Below are positions 6,320-12,453 of a stretch of DNA of 12,453 nucleotides, one piece after another. The position numbers were made by a program, and so were the translations under genes. The notes under the pieces were generated by a model. That model saw only the letters and a list, made by a program, of their open reading frames with translations, did no database searches and had not been told where the DNA came from. This stretch comes from Bacilli bacterium (GTDB lineage: Bacteria > Bacillota_I > Bacilli_A > RFN20 > CAG-288): contig CAAGIQ010000158.1 in NCBI GenBank assembly GCA_900769965.1, positions 1-12,453 of the forward strand. Direction: 5' to 3'. Numbering within the stretch: position 1 is the first letter of the stretch; each line of letters opens with the position of its first letter.

Positions 6320-7074
6320 ATGAGTTTATTTTTAGAAATAATTTAGCAGGTATTCCTATTAGTTCAACTAGAACTTTAAATCTTAATTCTACTACATATG
6401 AACAATGGGAAGAGTTTTTTGGTGAGAATGGTACAAAGTGTCAAACTGCAAAAGAAAACTATTGGGATGTAAAACCATTTTTATCTAATAAACATTTTTT
6501 AAAAGGATTGAATCTTTGTCTTGATAAAGAATTATTTAAAGATGAAATAGAAACTGACGAAGAACATATTGATTATACTAAATCTGACTATTTTAATTAT
6601 GATGTTGATTTGTCTAGAAAGTATTTTTCTATAGCTTTAGATGAATTAAAAGAATATTACAAAAATGACTCATCCCGTCCAATTAAACTAAAAATAGAAA
6701 TAGCTTTCGGAACTTTGTATGAAAAGGATATAGCTTTATTTGAGAAATTAAAAAATTCAATAGAGACTGCTTTTAATGACAAAAAAGTAACAAAAGGTGA
6801 TTATTATTTAGAGGTAGTTTCTTGGTGTGGCGAATACTTTACGTCTGTATTTCCTGAAAAGAGTTACTGTGGTCAATTCGATTTAAGTTATCCAAAAATT
6901 TCCTCTAGTAGTTTTATTCCATATGAATTCTATAAGATGCTATCTACTGATCTCGGTATATCTGGTCACTTAACTGTAAATTGGAATTTTGATACTAACG
7001 ATGTTGAAAAAGACTCAATAGTTTATGATGGCTATAAGTATAGTTATGATACTATAGTATCCGCTTTAAATTAG
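6301..7074 (+). CDS. Family 5 (oligopeptide-type) substrate-binding protein fragment, 3' part of the frameshifted lipoprotein gene
   Basis: Numbered in the joined protein of about 369 residues. Residues 114-135 (LFHSVNEFIFRNNLAGIPIS) and 170-191 (VKPFLSNKHFLKGLNLCLDKE) resemble the 'aIP' and 'NKxFRxALxxAIDRE' stretches of OppA-type binding proteins. From 303, GQFDLSYPKISSSSFIPYEF and LTVNWNFDTND resemble their 'GQFDLGFG..I.GN.LNPL.F' region. This is recognition by eye. OppA proteins normally have 500-600 residues. Here the usual N-terminal lobe is replaced by about 80 helical residues, so peptide binding is doubtful. The possible TTG start at 6508 overlaps AAAGGA with no usable spacing, and coding sense extends upstream of it, so it is not an independent gene start. 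No permease or ATPase genes are adjacent. Codon use is AT-ended. Confidence 0.55.
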   Translation, partial: KLFHSVNEFIFRNNLAGIPISSTRTLNLNSTTYEQWEEFFGENGTKCQTAKENYWDVKPFLSNKHFLKGLNLCLDKELFKDEIETDEEHIDYTKSDYFNYDVDLSRKYFSIALDELKEYYKNDSSRPIKLKIEIAFGTLYEKDIALFEKLKNSIETAFNDKKVTKGDYYLEVVSWCGEYFTSVFPEKSYCGQFDLSYPKISSSSFIPYEFYKMLSTDLGISGHLTVNWNFDTNDVEKDSIVYDGYKYSYDTIVSALN

Positions 7075-7094
7075 ATTTTGTATAGTAATAACAT

Positions 7095-7140
7095 AGTTCC
7101 TTTCTTTGATGGCTGCTTACGGTTTAGAAAGGAACTTTTT
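7095..7140 (+). terminator. Terminator closing the accessory islet
   Basis: A perfect 11-bp stem (AGTTCCTTTCT at 7095-7105 with AGAAAGGAACT at 7126-7136) runs into five T. The 20-base loop is unusually long for a simple terminator. It lies 20 bases after the lipoprotein gene and separates it from the aromatic operon promoter. There is no downstream alternative pairing that would make it an obvious attenuator. Confidence 0.85.
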
Positions 7141-7201
7141 ATTTGCTAAGAAATCGATATACGTTTATTAAACTAAACCTTCTTATAATCTTAACAAAGA
7201 T

Positions 7202-7230
7202 TTGGCTTTTTCCATGTTTGCATTTATAAT
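7202..7230 (+). promoter_or_regulatory. Sigma-A-type promoter of the aromatic amino acid operon
   Basis: TTGGCT (7202-7207, four of six -35 bases) and a perfect TATAAT (7225-7230) are 17 bases apart, the best promoter in the window. The start would be near 7237, leaving a leader of under 20 bases. That is too short for a T-box or leader-peptide attenuator, so any control would act on initiation or elsewhere. A lone TATAAT at 7184-7189 has no -35. Confidence 0.65.
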
Positions 7231-7253
7231 AACTATTATAAATGGTGGTAAAT

Positions 7254-7520
7254 ATGGAATTAGAAGAAGCTAGAAAAAACATCGACAAGATCGACAATGA
7301 AATGAAAGAACTTTTTATTAAGCGTCTAGAAGAAGTAAATAAGGTTATAAAGTATAAAAAAGAACATAACCTTCCTATTTTAGATGCTTCTAGAGAGAAG
7401 GAAGTGATTGAAAAAAATGCTTCTAAAGTTGAAGAAAAGTATTATAGATACTACGTCGAATTTCTAAAATCCACCATGAACATATCAAAGGAATACCAGA
7501 AAGATGTCAAGGATAATTAA
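7254..7520 (+). CDS. Chorismate mutase, AroQ fold, monofunctional
   Basis: Converts chorismate to prephenate, the branch step to Phe and Tyr; cytosolic. The 88 residues form the three-helix AroQ-type domain. Charged active-site residues appear at expected places: Arg7 (EARKNIDKID), Arg24 (FIKRLEEV), Lys35 (IKYKKEHNLPI) and Arg47-Glu48 (DASREKEV). Length is that of a stand-alone AroQ-class mutase, with no fused dehydratase or DAHP synthase domain. An ATG at 7242 would add four residues (MVVN). I prefer 7254 because GGTGG at 7244-7248 is the only Shine-Dalgarno-like sequence and because family members begin close to this point. It is first in the operon and overlaps aroB by 17 bases. Distinct from the operon's aroQ, which by bacterial naming is the dehydroquinase. 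Confidence 0.9.
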   Translation: MELEEARKNIDKIDNEMKELFIKRLEEVNKVIKYKKEHNLPILDASREKEVIEKNASKVEEKYYRYYVEFLKSTMNISKEYQKDVKDN

Positions 7521-8514
7521 GGTTAACGCCTCTAGCGAATATAACATTTATCTTGGAAATAACGAGTTAGATAACCTAGCTAAATACTTTAACTTGAATA
7601 GAAAGGTGTTAGTAGTTACAGATTCTAACATCCCTTTAGAATACGTAAATAAAGTCTTAAATAGCTGCTTAAAAGGTTATCTAGTTACCTTAAATCCAGG
7701 TGAAGAATCTAAATGTTTTGATAACTATCTTAAGTTAAATAAGATTCTTCTAGAAAATGAATTTTCACGTACTGATGCCATAGTGGCGTTAGGTGGAGGA
7801 GTTATCGGAGATCTTAGTGCTTTTGTCGCTTCTACATATATGAGAGGAATCGATTTTTATAACATACCGACTTCTCTTTTAGCAATGGTGGATTCCTCTA
7901 TAGGAGGTAAAACCGCTATAGACTTTTTAGGTGTTAAAAACGTTATAGGTTCTTTCTATCAACCAAGAGGAGTCTTAATCGATATCGATACTTTAGATTC
8001 TCTTGATAGAAGACAACTCATGTCTGGCTTAGTCGAATCTATTAAGATGGGTTTATGTCTAGATAGGAAGTTGTTCGATTTAATAAAAAACAGTTCTTCT
8101 TTAGAAGAGAATATCGAAGAGATTATCTATAGATCAATTGAGTGTAAGAGAAAAGTGGTCGAAGAAGATGAGAAAGAAAAAGGATTAAGAAAAGTTCTTA
8201 ACTACGGACATACATTTGGTCATGCTATCGAAGAAAGTTCAACTTTGAAGTTGCTTCATGGGGAAGCTGTCGGAATCGGTATGCTTTATTTCACTTCTTC
8301 AAAGGTCAAAGAAGAGTTGATCGAAGTCTTAAATAGATACGAACTTCCAACTAGTTACAACTTAAAAGAAGAAGACGTCGATAAATATGTCACAAAAGAT
8401 AAGAAAAGAGATGGAGATAAGATCGATATCGTCTATCTAGAAGATTATGAGAAGTTCAGCTTTCTTAAGCTTAGTTATGAGGAGATAAAAGATTATGTCA
8501 AACACGCTAGGTAA
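7504..8514 (+). CDS. aroB: 3-dehydroquinate synthase
   Basis: Second step of the shikimate pathway: NAD- and Zn-dependent cyclisation of DAHP to 3-dehydroquinate, in the cytosol. At 336 residues it is slightly short of the usual 350-370. The N-terminal NAD domain carries ALGGGVIGDLSAFVAST (95-111), followed by IPTSLLAMVDSSIGGKTAID (121-140) and GVKNVIGSFYQP. The probable Zn ligands are Glu178 (SGLVES), His236 (NYGHTFGH) and His252 (LLHGEAVGIG), at the family's 16-residue His-His spacing, with His240 as a catalytic histidine. The ATG lies inside the end of the chorismate mutase gene (17-base overlap); AAAGGA at 7487-7492 is 11 bases upstream, a long spacing, so initiation is probably coupled. 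The DAHP it consumes must come from a synthase encoded elsewhere. Confidence 0.97.
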   Translation: MSRIIKVNASSEYNIYLGNNELDNLAKYFNLNRKVLVVTDSNIPLEYVNKVLNSCLKGYLVTLNPGEESKCFDNYLKLNKILLENEFSRTDAIVALGGGVIGDLSAFVASTYMRGIDFYNIPTSLLAMVDSSIGGKTAIDFLGVKNVIGSFYQPRGVLIDIDTLDSLDRRQLMSGLVESIKMGLCLDRKLFDLIKNSSSLEENIEEIIYRSIECKRKVVEEDEKEKGLRKVLNYGHTFGHAIEESSTLKLLHGEAVGIGMLYFTSSKVKEELIEVLNRYELPTSYNLKEEDVDKYVTKDKKRDGDKIDIVYLEDYEKFSFLKLSYEEIKDYVKHAR

Positions 8515-9577
8515 GATCTTGAAAGTTACTCTTTTCGGTGAAAGCCACGGAAGATATATAGGGGCCACCTTGGATAACATGGTTCCTGGAATCTTAGTCG
8601 ATGAAGAGGAGATTAAAAGAGCATTAAGCTTACGTCGTCCTTCTTTTAAAGGGGAGACTAATAGAGTTGAAGAAGATAGATTTGAAATAGTTAGCGGGGT
8701 TTTTAATTCTTATACTACGGGAGCGCCGTTAACAATTTTAATCGAGAATTCAAATGTAAAATCGTCTGCTTATGAGAGTATAAAAGACTTAGCTCGTCCA
8801 AGCCACGCTGATTATGTTGCTAACGAGAAGTATTTAGGTTACCAAGATTATCGCGGTGGAGGTCATTTTTCGGGAAGACTTACTTCGCCTTTAGTCGCCT
8901 TATCCGCAATAGTTAATAAAGCCTTAGAAAGATATGGAATTAAAATAGGCTCACATATAGTTAAATGCGGAGATTTTGAAGAAAGAAAGTTTGCCGATGT
9001 AAATGAAGATATCGACTCTTTATTAGGTAAAAAGATTCCACTTGTAGAAGGAAGAGAAGAAGACTTTTTAAAAGTGATTGAGAAAGTTGCTAAAGAAGGT
9101 GATTCTATTGGTGGTAAGATCGAAGTAGGTATCACAAATCTAGAAGTTGGTTTAGGTGAACCGTGGTTCGACTCTTTAGAAGGCAAGATTGCTAACGCTA
9201 TGTTCTCGATCGGCGGAGTTAAAGGTATCGAGTTTGGAAGAGGCTTTGAATTCGCTTCGTTAAAAGGAAGCGAAGCTAACGATAAATTTAGAAATGAAAA
9301 TGGCAAGATAGTTACTTCATCTAATAATAACGGAGGAATTAACGGAGGTATCTCTAATGGAATGCCTGTGGTTTTCTCTTTAGCGATTAAGCCGACTCCT
9401 TCGATTTCTTCAAAGCAAGAGACTATAAACATTAAGAATAAAGAGAATGCGGAAATAGAGATTACAGGAAGACATGATCCTTGTATCGTTAGAAGGATAT
9501 GTCCAGTTGTTAACGCTGTTACTTCCTTTGTAATCTTAGATGAACTTCTCTTATTACACGGAACAAAAGATTTTTAA
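8495..9577 (+). CDS. aroC: Chorismate synthase
   Basis: Last step of the shikimate pathway: eliminates phosphate from EPSP to give chorismate, using reduced FMN that is not consumed. It has 360 residues, normal for bacterial AroC. Diagnostic motifs are present in order: FGESHG (14-19), RRPSFKGETNRVEEDRFEI, ARPSHADY, YRGGGHFSGRLT, NNNGGINGGISNGMPV and the C-terminal RHDPCIVRR. No key element seems missing. It starts inside aroB (20-base overlap), with GAGGAG at 8479-8484 placed 10 bases before the ATG. The operon order (aroB, aroC, then aroE/K and aroQ, then aroA) does not follow the reaction order. A separate flavin reductase is not encoded here; monofunctional AroC enzymes rely on one from elsewhere. 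Confidence 0.97.
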   Translation: MSNTLGKILKVTLFGESHGRYIGATLDNMVPGILVDEEEIKRALSLRRPSFKGETNRVEEDRFEIVSGVFNSYTTGAPLTILIENSNVKSSAYESIKDLARPSHADYVANEKYLGYQDYRGGGHFSGRLTSPLVALSAIVNKALERYGIKIGSHIVKCGDFEERKFADVNEDIDSLLGKKIPLVEGREEDFLKVIEKVAKEGDSIGGKIEVGITNLEVGLGEPWFDSLEGKIANAMFSIGGVKGIEFGRGFEFASLKGSEANDKFRNENGKIVTSSNNNGGINGGISNGMPVVFSLAIKPTPSISSKQETINIKNKENAEIEITGRHDPCIVRRICPVVNAVTSFVILDELLLLHGTKDF

Positions 9578-9582
9578 ACTAT

Positions 9583-10815
9583 ATGGGAAAAATAGGGTTA
9601 GTAGGTAAGACTTTAAAGCATAGCTTTTCAAAGGACATTCATTCCTATTTAGGTAGTTATGAATACTCCTTAATCGAACTTGATGAAGTAGAGTTTGATA
9701 ACTTTTTGCTATGTAAAGATTTTGAAGCAATTAACGTTACTATTCCTTATAAAGAAAGAGTAATAAAGTATCTAGATTACGTATCTGATGAGGTAAACTA
9801 CATCAAAGCTTGTAATCTAGTTATCAATAGAGATGGAAAAATCTATGGCTATAACACCGATGCTTATGGATTAGAAAGAGGAATCTTAGCTATAGGCGAA
9901 GTTAAAGACAAGGTTTGTTTGATATTAGGGAGTGGCGGAACTTATAAAACTGCTAGTTACGTCTTAAAAAAGAACGGAGCAAAAAAGATATATGGAGTAT
10001 CTAGAACTCATAAAGATGGCTTTATTACATATGAAGAATTAGATTCTATTAAAGATGAAGTTCAGTTTATTGTTAATACTACTCCTGTAGGTATGTATCC
10101 AAATGTCGATAATTCACCTATATCTTTAGATGGCTTTTCTTCTTTAGAAGGTTTATACGATGTGGTTTATAATCCTTTAAGAACTAAGTTAGTATTGGAA
10201 GCTAGAAATAGAGGAGTTAAATCAGCTTCTGGATTAGATATGTTAGTCTATCAAGCTTATGAAGCTTCTAAAAAGATGAATAGAAATGAGACGGATGAAG
10301 TAGAAAAGATAATCGAGTCTATTAGAATAGGCAAGGAAAATATCGTTTTAATCGGTATGCCATCTTCTGGCAAGTCGACTTTAGGGAAAATAGTAGCTAA
10401 AAAATTAAATAGAAGGTTTATCGATATCGATGAAGAGATATCTAAATCTATTCCGATGACTATAAAAGATTTCATCTTATCTTTCGGTGAAGAAGAGTTT
10501 AGGAAAAGAGAGAGTGAAATTGTTAAAGAAGTATCTAAATTAAACTCCTGTGTTATCTCTACTGGCGGAGGAGTTATAAAAAAGGAAGATAATATAACTT
10601 ATTTAAAGATGAACGGTAAAGTCATCTTTATCGATAGAGAATTAGATCGTTTGACTCCGACTTCTTCTCGTCCGTTATCTTCCTCGAGAGATGATTTAAT
10701 AAAACTATATGAAGAAAGATACCCTTTATATAGTAAATATAGCGATAGAGTCGTTAAAAATGATGACTCTATAGAGAAAGTAGCAGAAAGGATAATATTA
10801 GCTTATGAAGATTAG
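9583..10815 (+). CDS. aroE-aroK: Bifunctional shikimate dehydrogenase-shikimate kinase (AroE-AroK fusion)
   Basis: One frame of 410 residues joins two consecutive enzymes: NADP-dependent reduction of 3-dehydroshikimate to shikimate, then ATP-dependent phosphorylation. AroE part (1 to about 235): substrate serines in LKHSFSKDIH (13-20), catalytic Lys57 in NVTIPYK, Asp93 in YNTDAYGL, Rossmann loop LGSGGTYKTA (115-124), NTTPVGMYP, and closing GLDMLVYQAYEA. AroK part (about 250-410): Walker A GMPSSGKSTLGK (258-269), shikimate-binding DIDEEI (281-286) and FRKRE (306-310), STGGGVI (326-332), and lid residues around SSRPLSSSR. The usual 'GAVNT' of AroE reads KACNLV (75-80), keeping the Asn. There is no stop or frame break between the parts; the linker is about 235-250. 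It starts 5 bases after aroC with no visible Shine-Dalgarno, so coupled initiation is likely. Confidence 0.95.
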   Translation: MGKIGLVGKTLKHSFSKDIHSYLGSYEYSLIELDEVEFDNFLLCKDFEAINVTIPYKERVIKYLDYVSDEVNYIKACNLVINRDGKIYGYNTDAYGLERGILAIGEVKDKVCLILGSGGTYKTASYVLKKNGAKKIYGVSRTHKDGFITYEELDSIKDEVQFIVNTTPVGMYPNVDNSPISLDGFSSLEGLYDVVYNPLRTKLVLEARNRGVKSASGLDMLVYQAYEASKKMNRNETDEVEKIIESIRIGKENIVLIGMPSSGKSTLGKIVAKKLNRRFIDIDEEISKSIPMTIKDFILSFGEEEFRKRESEIVKEVSKLNSCVISTGGGVIKKEDNITYLKMNGKVIFIDRELDRLTPTSSRPLSSSRDDLIKLYEERYPLYSKYSDRVVKNDDSIEKVAERIILAYED

Positions 10816-11251
10816 AGTTATTAACGGACCTAATATCAACATGTTAGGTATTAGAGAAGTAAATATATATGGAAGTGAATCCTACGAGGCTTTAATAAGG
10901 TTAGTACGTGAAAAATGTCAGAACGAAGATATTGAAGTCGAATGTTTCCAAACGAATCACGAAGGAAGGTTAATCGACTATATTCAGTCTTGTTATTTTG
11001 AGCATGTCGATGGAATCGTTATTAATCCAGCGGGATACACCCATACTTCTATAGCGATTTTAGACGCTTTGAAAGCTACTAAGATTCCCACTGTTGAAGT
11101 CCATATTTCCGATGTTGATGCTAGAGAGGAATTTAGAAAGGTTTCCTATGTCTCCTCATACGCTTTAAAGACGATTAAAGGCGAAGGGATTAAAGGTTAT
11201 TTACACGCTATAGATATATTAAAAGAGCATTATGAAAATTTACAAAAGTAG
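10805..11251 (+). CDS. aroQ: 3-dehydroquinate dehydratase, type II
   Basis: Third shikimate-pathway step: dehydrates 3-dehydroquinate to 3-dehydroshikimate. The 148-residue length and flavodoxin-like type II pattern are clear: INGPNINMLG (6-15), flexible loop with Arg17 and catalytic Tyr22 (NIYGS), QTNHEGRLIDYIQ (49-61), INPAGYTHTSIAILDA (73-88) and VEVHIS with catalytic His100. REEFRKVSYVS follows, with Arg107 and Arg111. The commonly seen 'NxHAREEFR' reads DVDAREEFR, a His-to-Asp change next to the active site but not at the catalytic His. Type II enzymes form dodecamers. It overlaps the aroE-aroK fusion by 11 bases; AAAGGA at 10787-10792 is 12 bases from the ATG. Unrelated to the AroQ-fold chorismate mutase despite the shared name. 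Confidence 0.97.
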   Translation: MKIRVINGPNINMLGIREVNIYGSESYEALIRLVREKCQNEDIEVECFQTNHEGRLIDYIQSCYFEHVDGIVINPAGYTHTSIAILDALKATKIPTVEVHISDVDAREEFRKVSYVSSYALKTIKGEGIKGYLHAIDILKEHYENLQK

Positions 11252-12425
11252 GTTAGAAGGCGAACTTAAGATCATTCCTTCAAAGAGTTATGCCCACAGG
11301 TTATTGATTGCGGCGTTCTTATCTAAAGAAGAAGTTACTATTTCAAACGTCTATTTTTCAAAAGATGTCGAAGTGACTTTAAAGTGCTTAAAAGAACTCG
11401 GGTCAAACTACGTAGTTAATAAAGGTCGAGTTACTTTCTTAAAACCTAATAAAGAAGTGAATTCAAAAGTGGTTTTAGATTGCTTTGAAAGCGGAAGTAC
11501 TATTAGGTTTTTATTACCTCTTTCTTTAGCTTTAGTTGATGAAGTTACTTTAATAGGTTCACCTCGTTTATTTTCTAGAGGCTTAGGAATATATGAAGAG
11601 ATTCTTACTAGTCAAAACATCTTCTATGAATTAGGTGAGACTTATATAAAGATTAAAGGTAAGCTTCATAGCGGCGAATTTGCTGTTAGAGGAGATATCT
11701 CCAGTCAATATATAACAGGTTTATTATTTACTCTTCCTCTATTGAAAGGTGATAGTTCGATTAAGATTACTACTAAGTTAGAAAGTAGTTCCTATGTCGA
11801 TATAACTCTAGATGTTATCTCTAAAGCGGGAATAGAAGTTATAAGAAAAGAAGATATTTTCTTCATTAAAGGTGATCAAGAATATAACCTCCCATCTTTA
11901 GAAGTGGAAGGAGATTATTCTTCTTCAGCTTTTTTTGAAGCGTTTAACCATTTTAACAGCAATATCAATATTTCTAACCTCAATAAAGAATCGCTTCAAG
12001 GCGATAGAGCTTATCTAGATTTTTTCAATGAATTAGAGAAAGAAAATGCTATTATCTCCATAGCGAATTCAATAGATTTAGGCCCAGTTTTATTCGTTTT
12101 TGCTGCTTTAAAAAATGGCGCTACTTTTGTAGATATAGCTCGTCTTAGAATCAAAGAGAGCGACAGAGTTAGTTCGATACTTGAAGAGTTAAGTAAGATT
12201 GGAGTTAAGTATCAAGAATCTAAAGATGAAGTGGTGATTTATAAATCTAAGTTACATAGACCTACTTCTGTATTCAATTCTCATAACGATCATAGAATTC
12301 TTTTCGCACTGACTCTTGTTTCTACTCTATTTGATATCGAATTTGATAACATAGATGCTAAGAATAAGAGTTATCCGACTTATTTTGAAGATTTTAAGAT
12401 GTTAGGAGGAAAAATAGATGAATGA
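11232..12425 (+). CDS. aroA: 3-phosphoshikimate 1-carboxyvinyltransferase (EPSP synthase)
   Basis: Sixth shikimate-pathway step: transfers the enolpyruvyl group of PEP to shikimate 3-phosphate. The 397 residues are somewhat shorter than the usual 425-435. Motifs along the two-domain inside-out barrel: IIPSKSYAHR (catalytic Lys18), DCFESGSTIRFLLP, GSPRLFSRG, GDISSQYITGLLF, SIDLGPVLFVFAA (catalytic Asp), RLRIKESDRV, HNDHRILFAL and KSYPTYFEDF. The phosphate/PEP loop is of the ESGSTIRF form rather than the GNAGTAMR form of the E. coli enzyme. It starts inside aroQ (20-base overlap) with only a weak AAGAG before the ATG, and ends in TGA within the next gene. That is the window's clear TGA stop: reading through it as Trp would give no sensible extension, while the frame of the next gene begins a Rossmann fold. 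Confidence 0.96.
   Translation: MKIYKSRLEGELKIIPSKSYAHRLLIAAFLSKEEVTISNVYFSKDVEVTLKCLKELGSNYVVNKGRVTFLKPNKEVNSKVVLDCFESGSTIRFLLPLSLALVDEVTLIGSPRLFSRGLGIYEEILTSQNIFYELGETYIKIKGKLHSGEFAVRGDISSQYITGLLFTLPLLKGDSSIKITTKLESSSYVDITLDVISKAGIEVIRKEDIFFIKGDQEYNLPSLEVEGDYSSSAFFEAFNHFNSNINISNLNKESLQGDRAYLDFFNELEKENAIISIANSIDLGPVLFVFAALKNGATFVDIARLRIKESDRVSSILEELSKIGVKYQESKDEVVIYKSKLHRPTSVFNSHNDHRILFALTLVSTLFDIEFDNIDAKNKSYPTYFEDFKMLGGKIDE
12404..12409 (+). promoter_or_regulatory. Shine-Dalgarno of the next operon gene
   Basis: AGGAGG, inside the last codons of aroA, is 8 bases before ATG 12418. It is among the strongest ribosome binding sites in the operon and supports this start for the partial gene. 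Confidence 0.85.
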
Positions 12426-12453
12426 TGTATTGATAATAGGTTTTGGCTTACTA
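12418..12453 (+). CDS. Probable prephenate dehydrogenase, first 12 codons only
   Basis: The visible peptide MNDVLIIGFGLL is the first strand of a Rossmann nucleotide-binding fold up to the start of the glycine loop (IIGFGLLG is typical of TyrA). It overlaps aroA by 8 bases behind a strong Shine-Dalgarno. A tyrA gene would use the prephenate made by the operon's chorismate mutase to head for tyrosine. The assignment rests on 12 residues plus context; another NAD(P)-dependent enzyme is possible. Confidence 0.6.
   Translation, partial: MNDVLIIGFGLL

Noticed and set aside
6508..6510. TTG as an independent start for the binding-protein half
   Set aside because: AAAGGA abuts it with no spacing, and recognisable binding-protein sequence lies upstream in the same frame.
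7081..7141. T-box or other riboswitch before the aromatic operon
   Set aside because: The hairpin lies upstream of the operon promoter, lacks T-box conserved sequence, and is explained as the terminator of the preceding gene.
7141..7201. Extra gene or RNA between the terminator and the aro promoter
   Set aside because: Short AT-rich spacer with a lone TATAAT and no open frame or stable fold that I can see.
8863..9432. Long open frame on the - strand inside aroC
   Set aside because: Antisense shadow of a conserved gene; its composition merely mirrors aroC codons.
10257..10475. Small - strand open frame inside the AroE-AroK fusion
   Set aside because: Lies over the kinase Walker A region of the sense gene and is explained as a shadow.
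12423..12425. UGA read as tryptophan (Mycoplasma-type code)
   Set aside because: Tryptophans in the window are TGG, and the TGA ends aroA at the expected place, overlapping a good start for the next gene.

Overview
The window is AT-rich, densely packed DNA from a low-GC Gram-positive bacterium, probably an uncultivated, host-associated member of the Bacilli. The signs are AGA-dominated arginine codons, AGGAGG-type ribosome binding sites, short U-tailed terminators, a lipobox lipoprotein and a possible CcpA-type operator. It uses the standard bacterial code: Trp is TGG, and aroA ends in TGA. This argues against a Mycoplasma-type code despite the base composition. Every gene lies on the + strand.

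Region 1 (1-4292) is core metabolism. It holds the 3' part of gpmI (glycolysis), a small transaldolase (non-oxidative pentose phosphate pathway), a MATE-family multidrug or metabolite exporter, and hpt (purine salvage). Hairpin terminators follow the transaldolase and hpt. A cre-like sequence lies between the exporter and hpt.

Region 2 (4293-7140) is an accessory islet of two exported-protein genes, closed by a terminator with an 11-bp stem. The first encodes a secreted protein of about 500 residues: signal peptide, DNRLRE-type N-terminal segment, beta-rich middle, and a C-terminal Cys/His module. The second encodes a lipoprotein of about 369 residues whose C-terminal two-thirds resembles the distal part of a family 5 (oligopeptide-type) substrate-binding protein. 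Each gene is split by one -1 frame change, exactly on an A8 run and on an A7 run respectively. The downstream halves have no convincing start sites of their own. Codon use here is more A/T-ending than in gpmI or the transaldolase.

Region 3 (7141-12453) is an aromatic amino acid operon behind a good sigma-A-type promoter. The order is chorismate mutase, aroB, aroC, an aroE-aroK fusion, aroQ (type II dehydroquinase), aroA, and the first 12 codons of a probable tyrA. Neighbouring genes overlap by 8-20 bases or are 5 bases apart, so translation is probably coupled. Together they cover every step from DAHP to chorismate and on to prephenate. DAHP synthase and prephenate dehydratase are not in the window.

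The item most worth follow-up is the pair of adjacent surface-protein genes broken the same way at poly(A) tracts. They could be decaying genes, phase-variable genes, genes rescued by slippage, or homopolymer sequencing errors. The other genes are well-recognised families.
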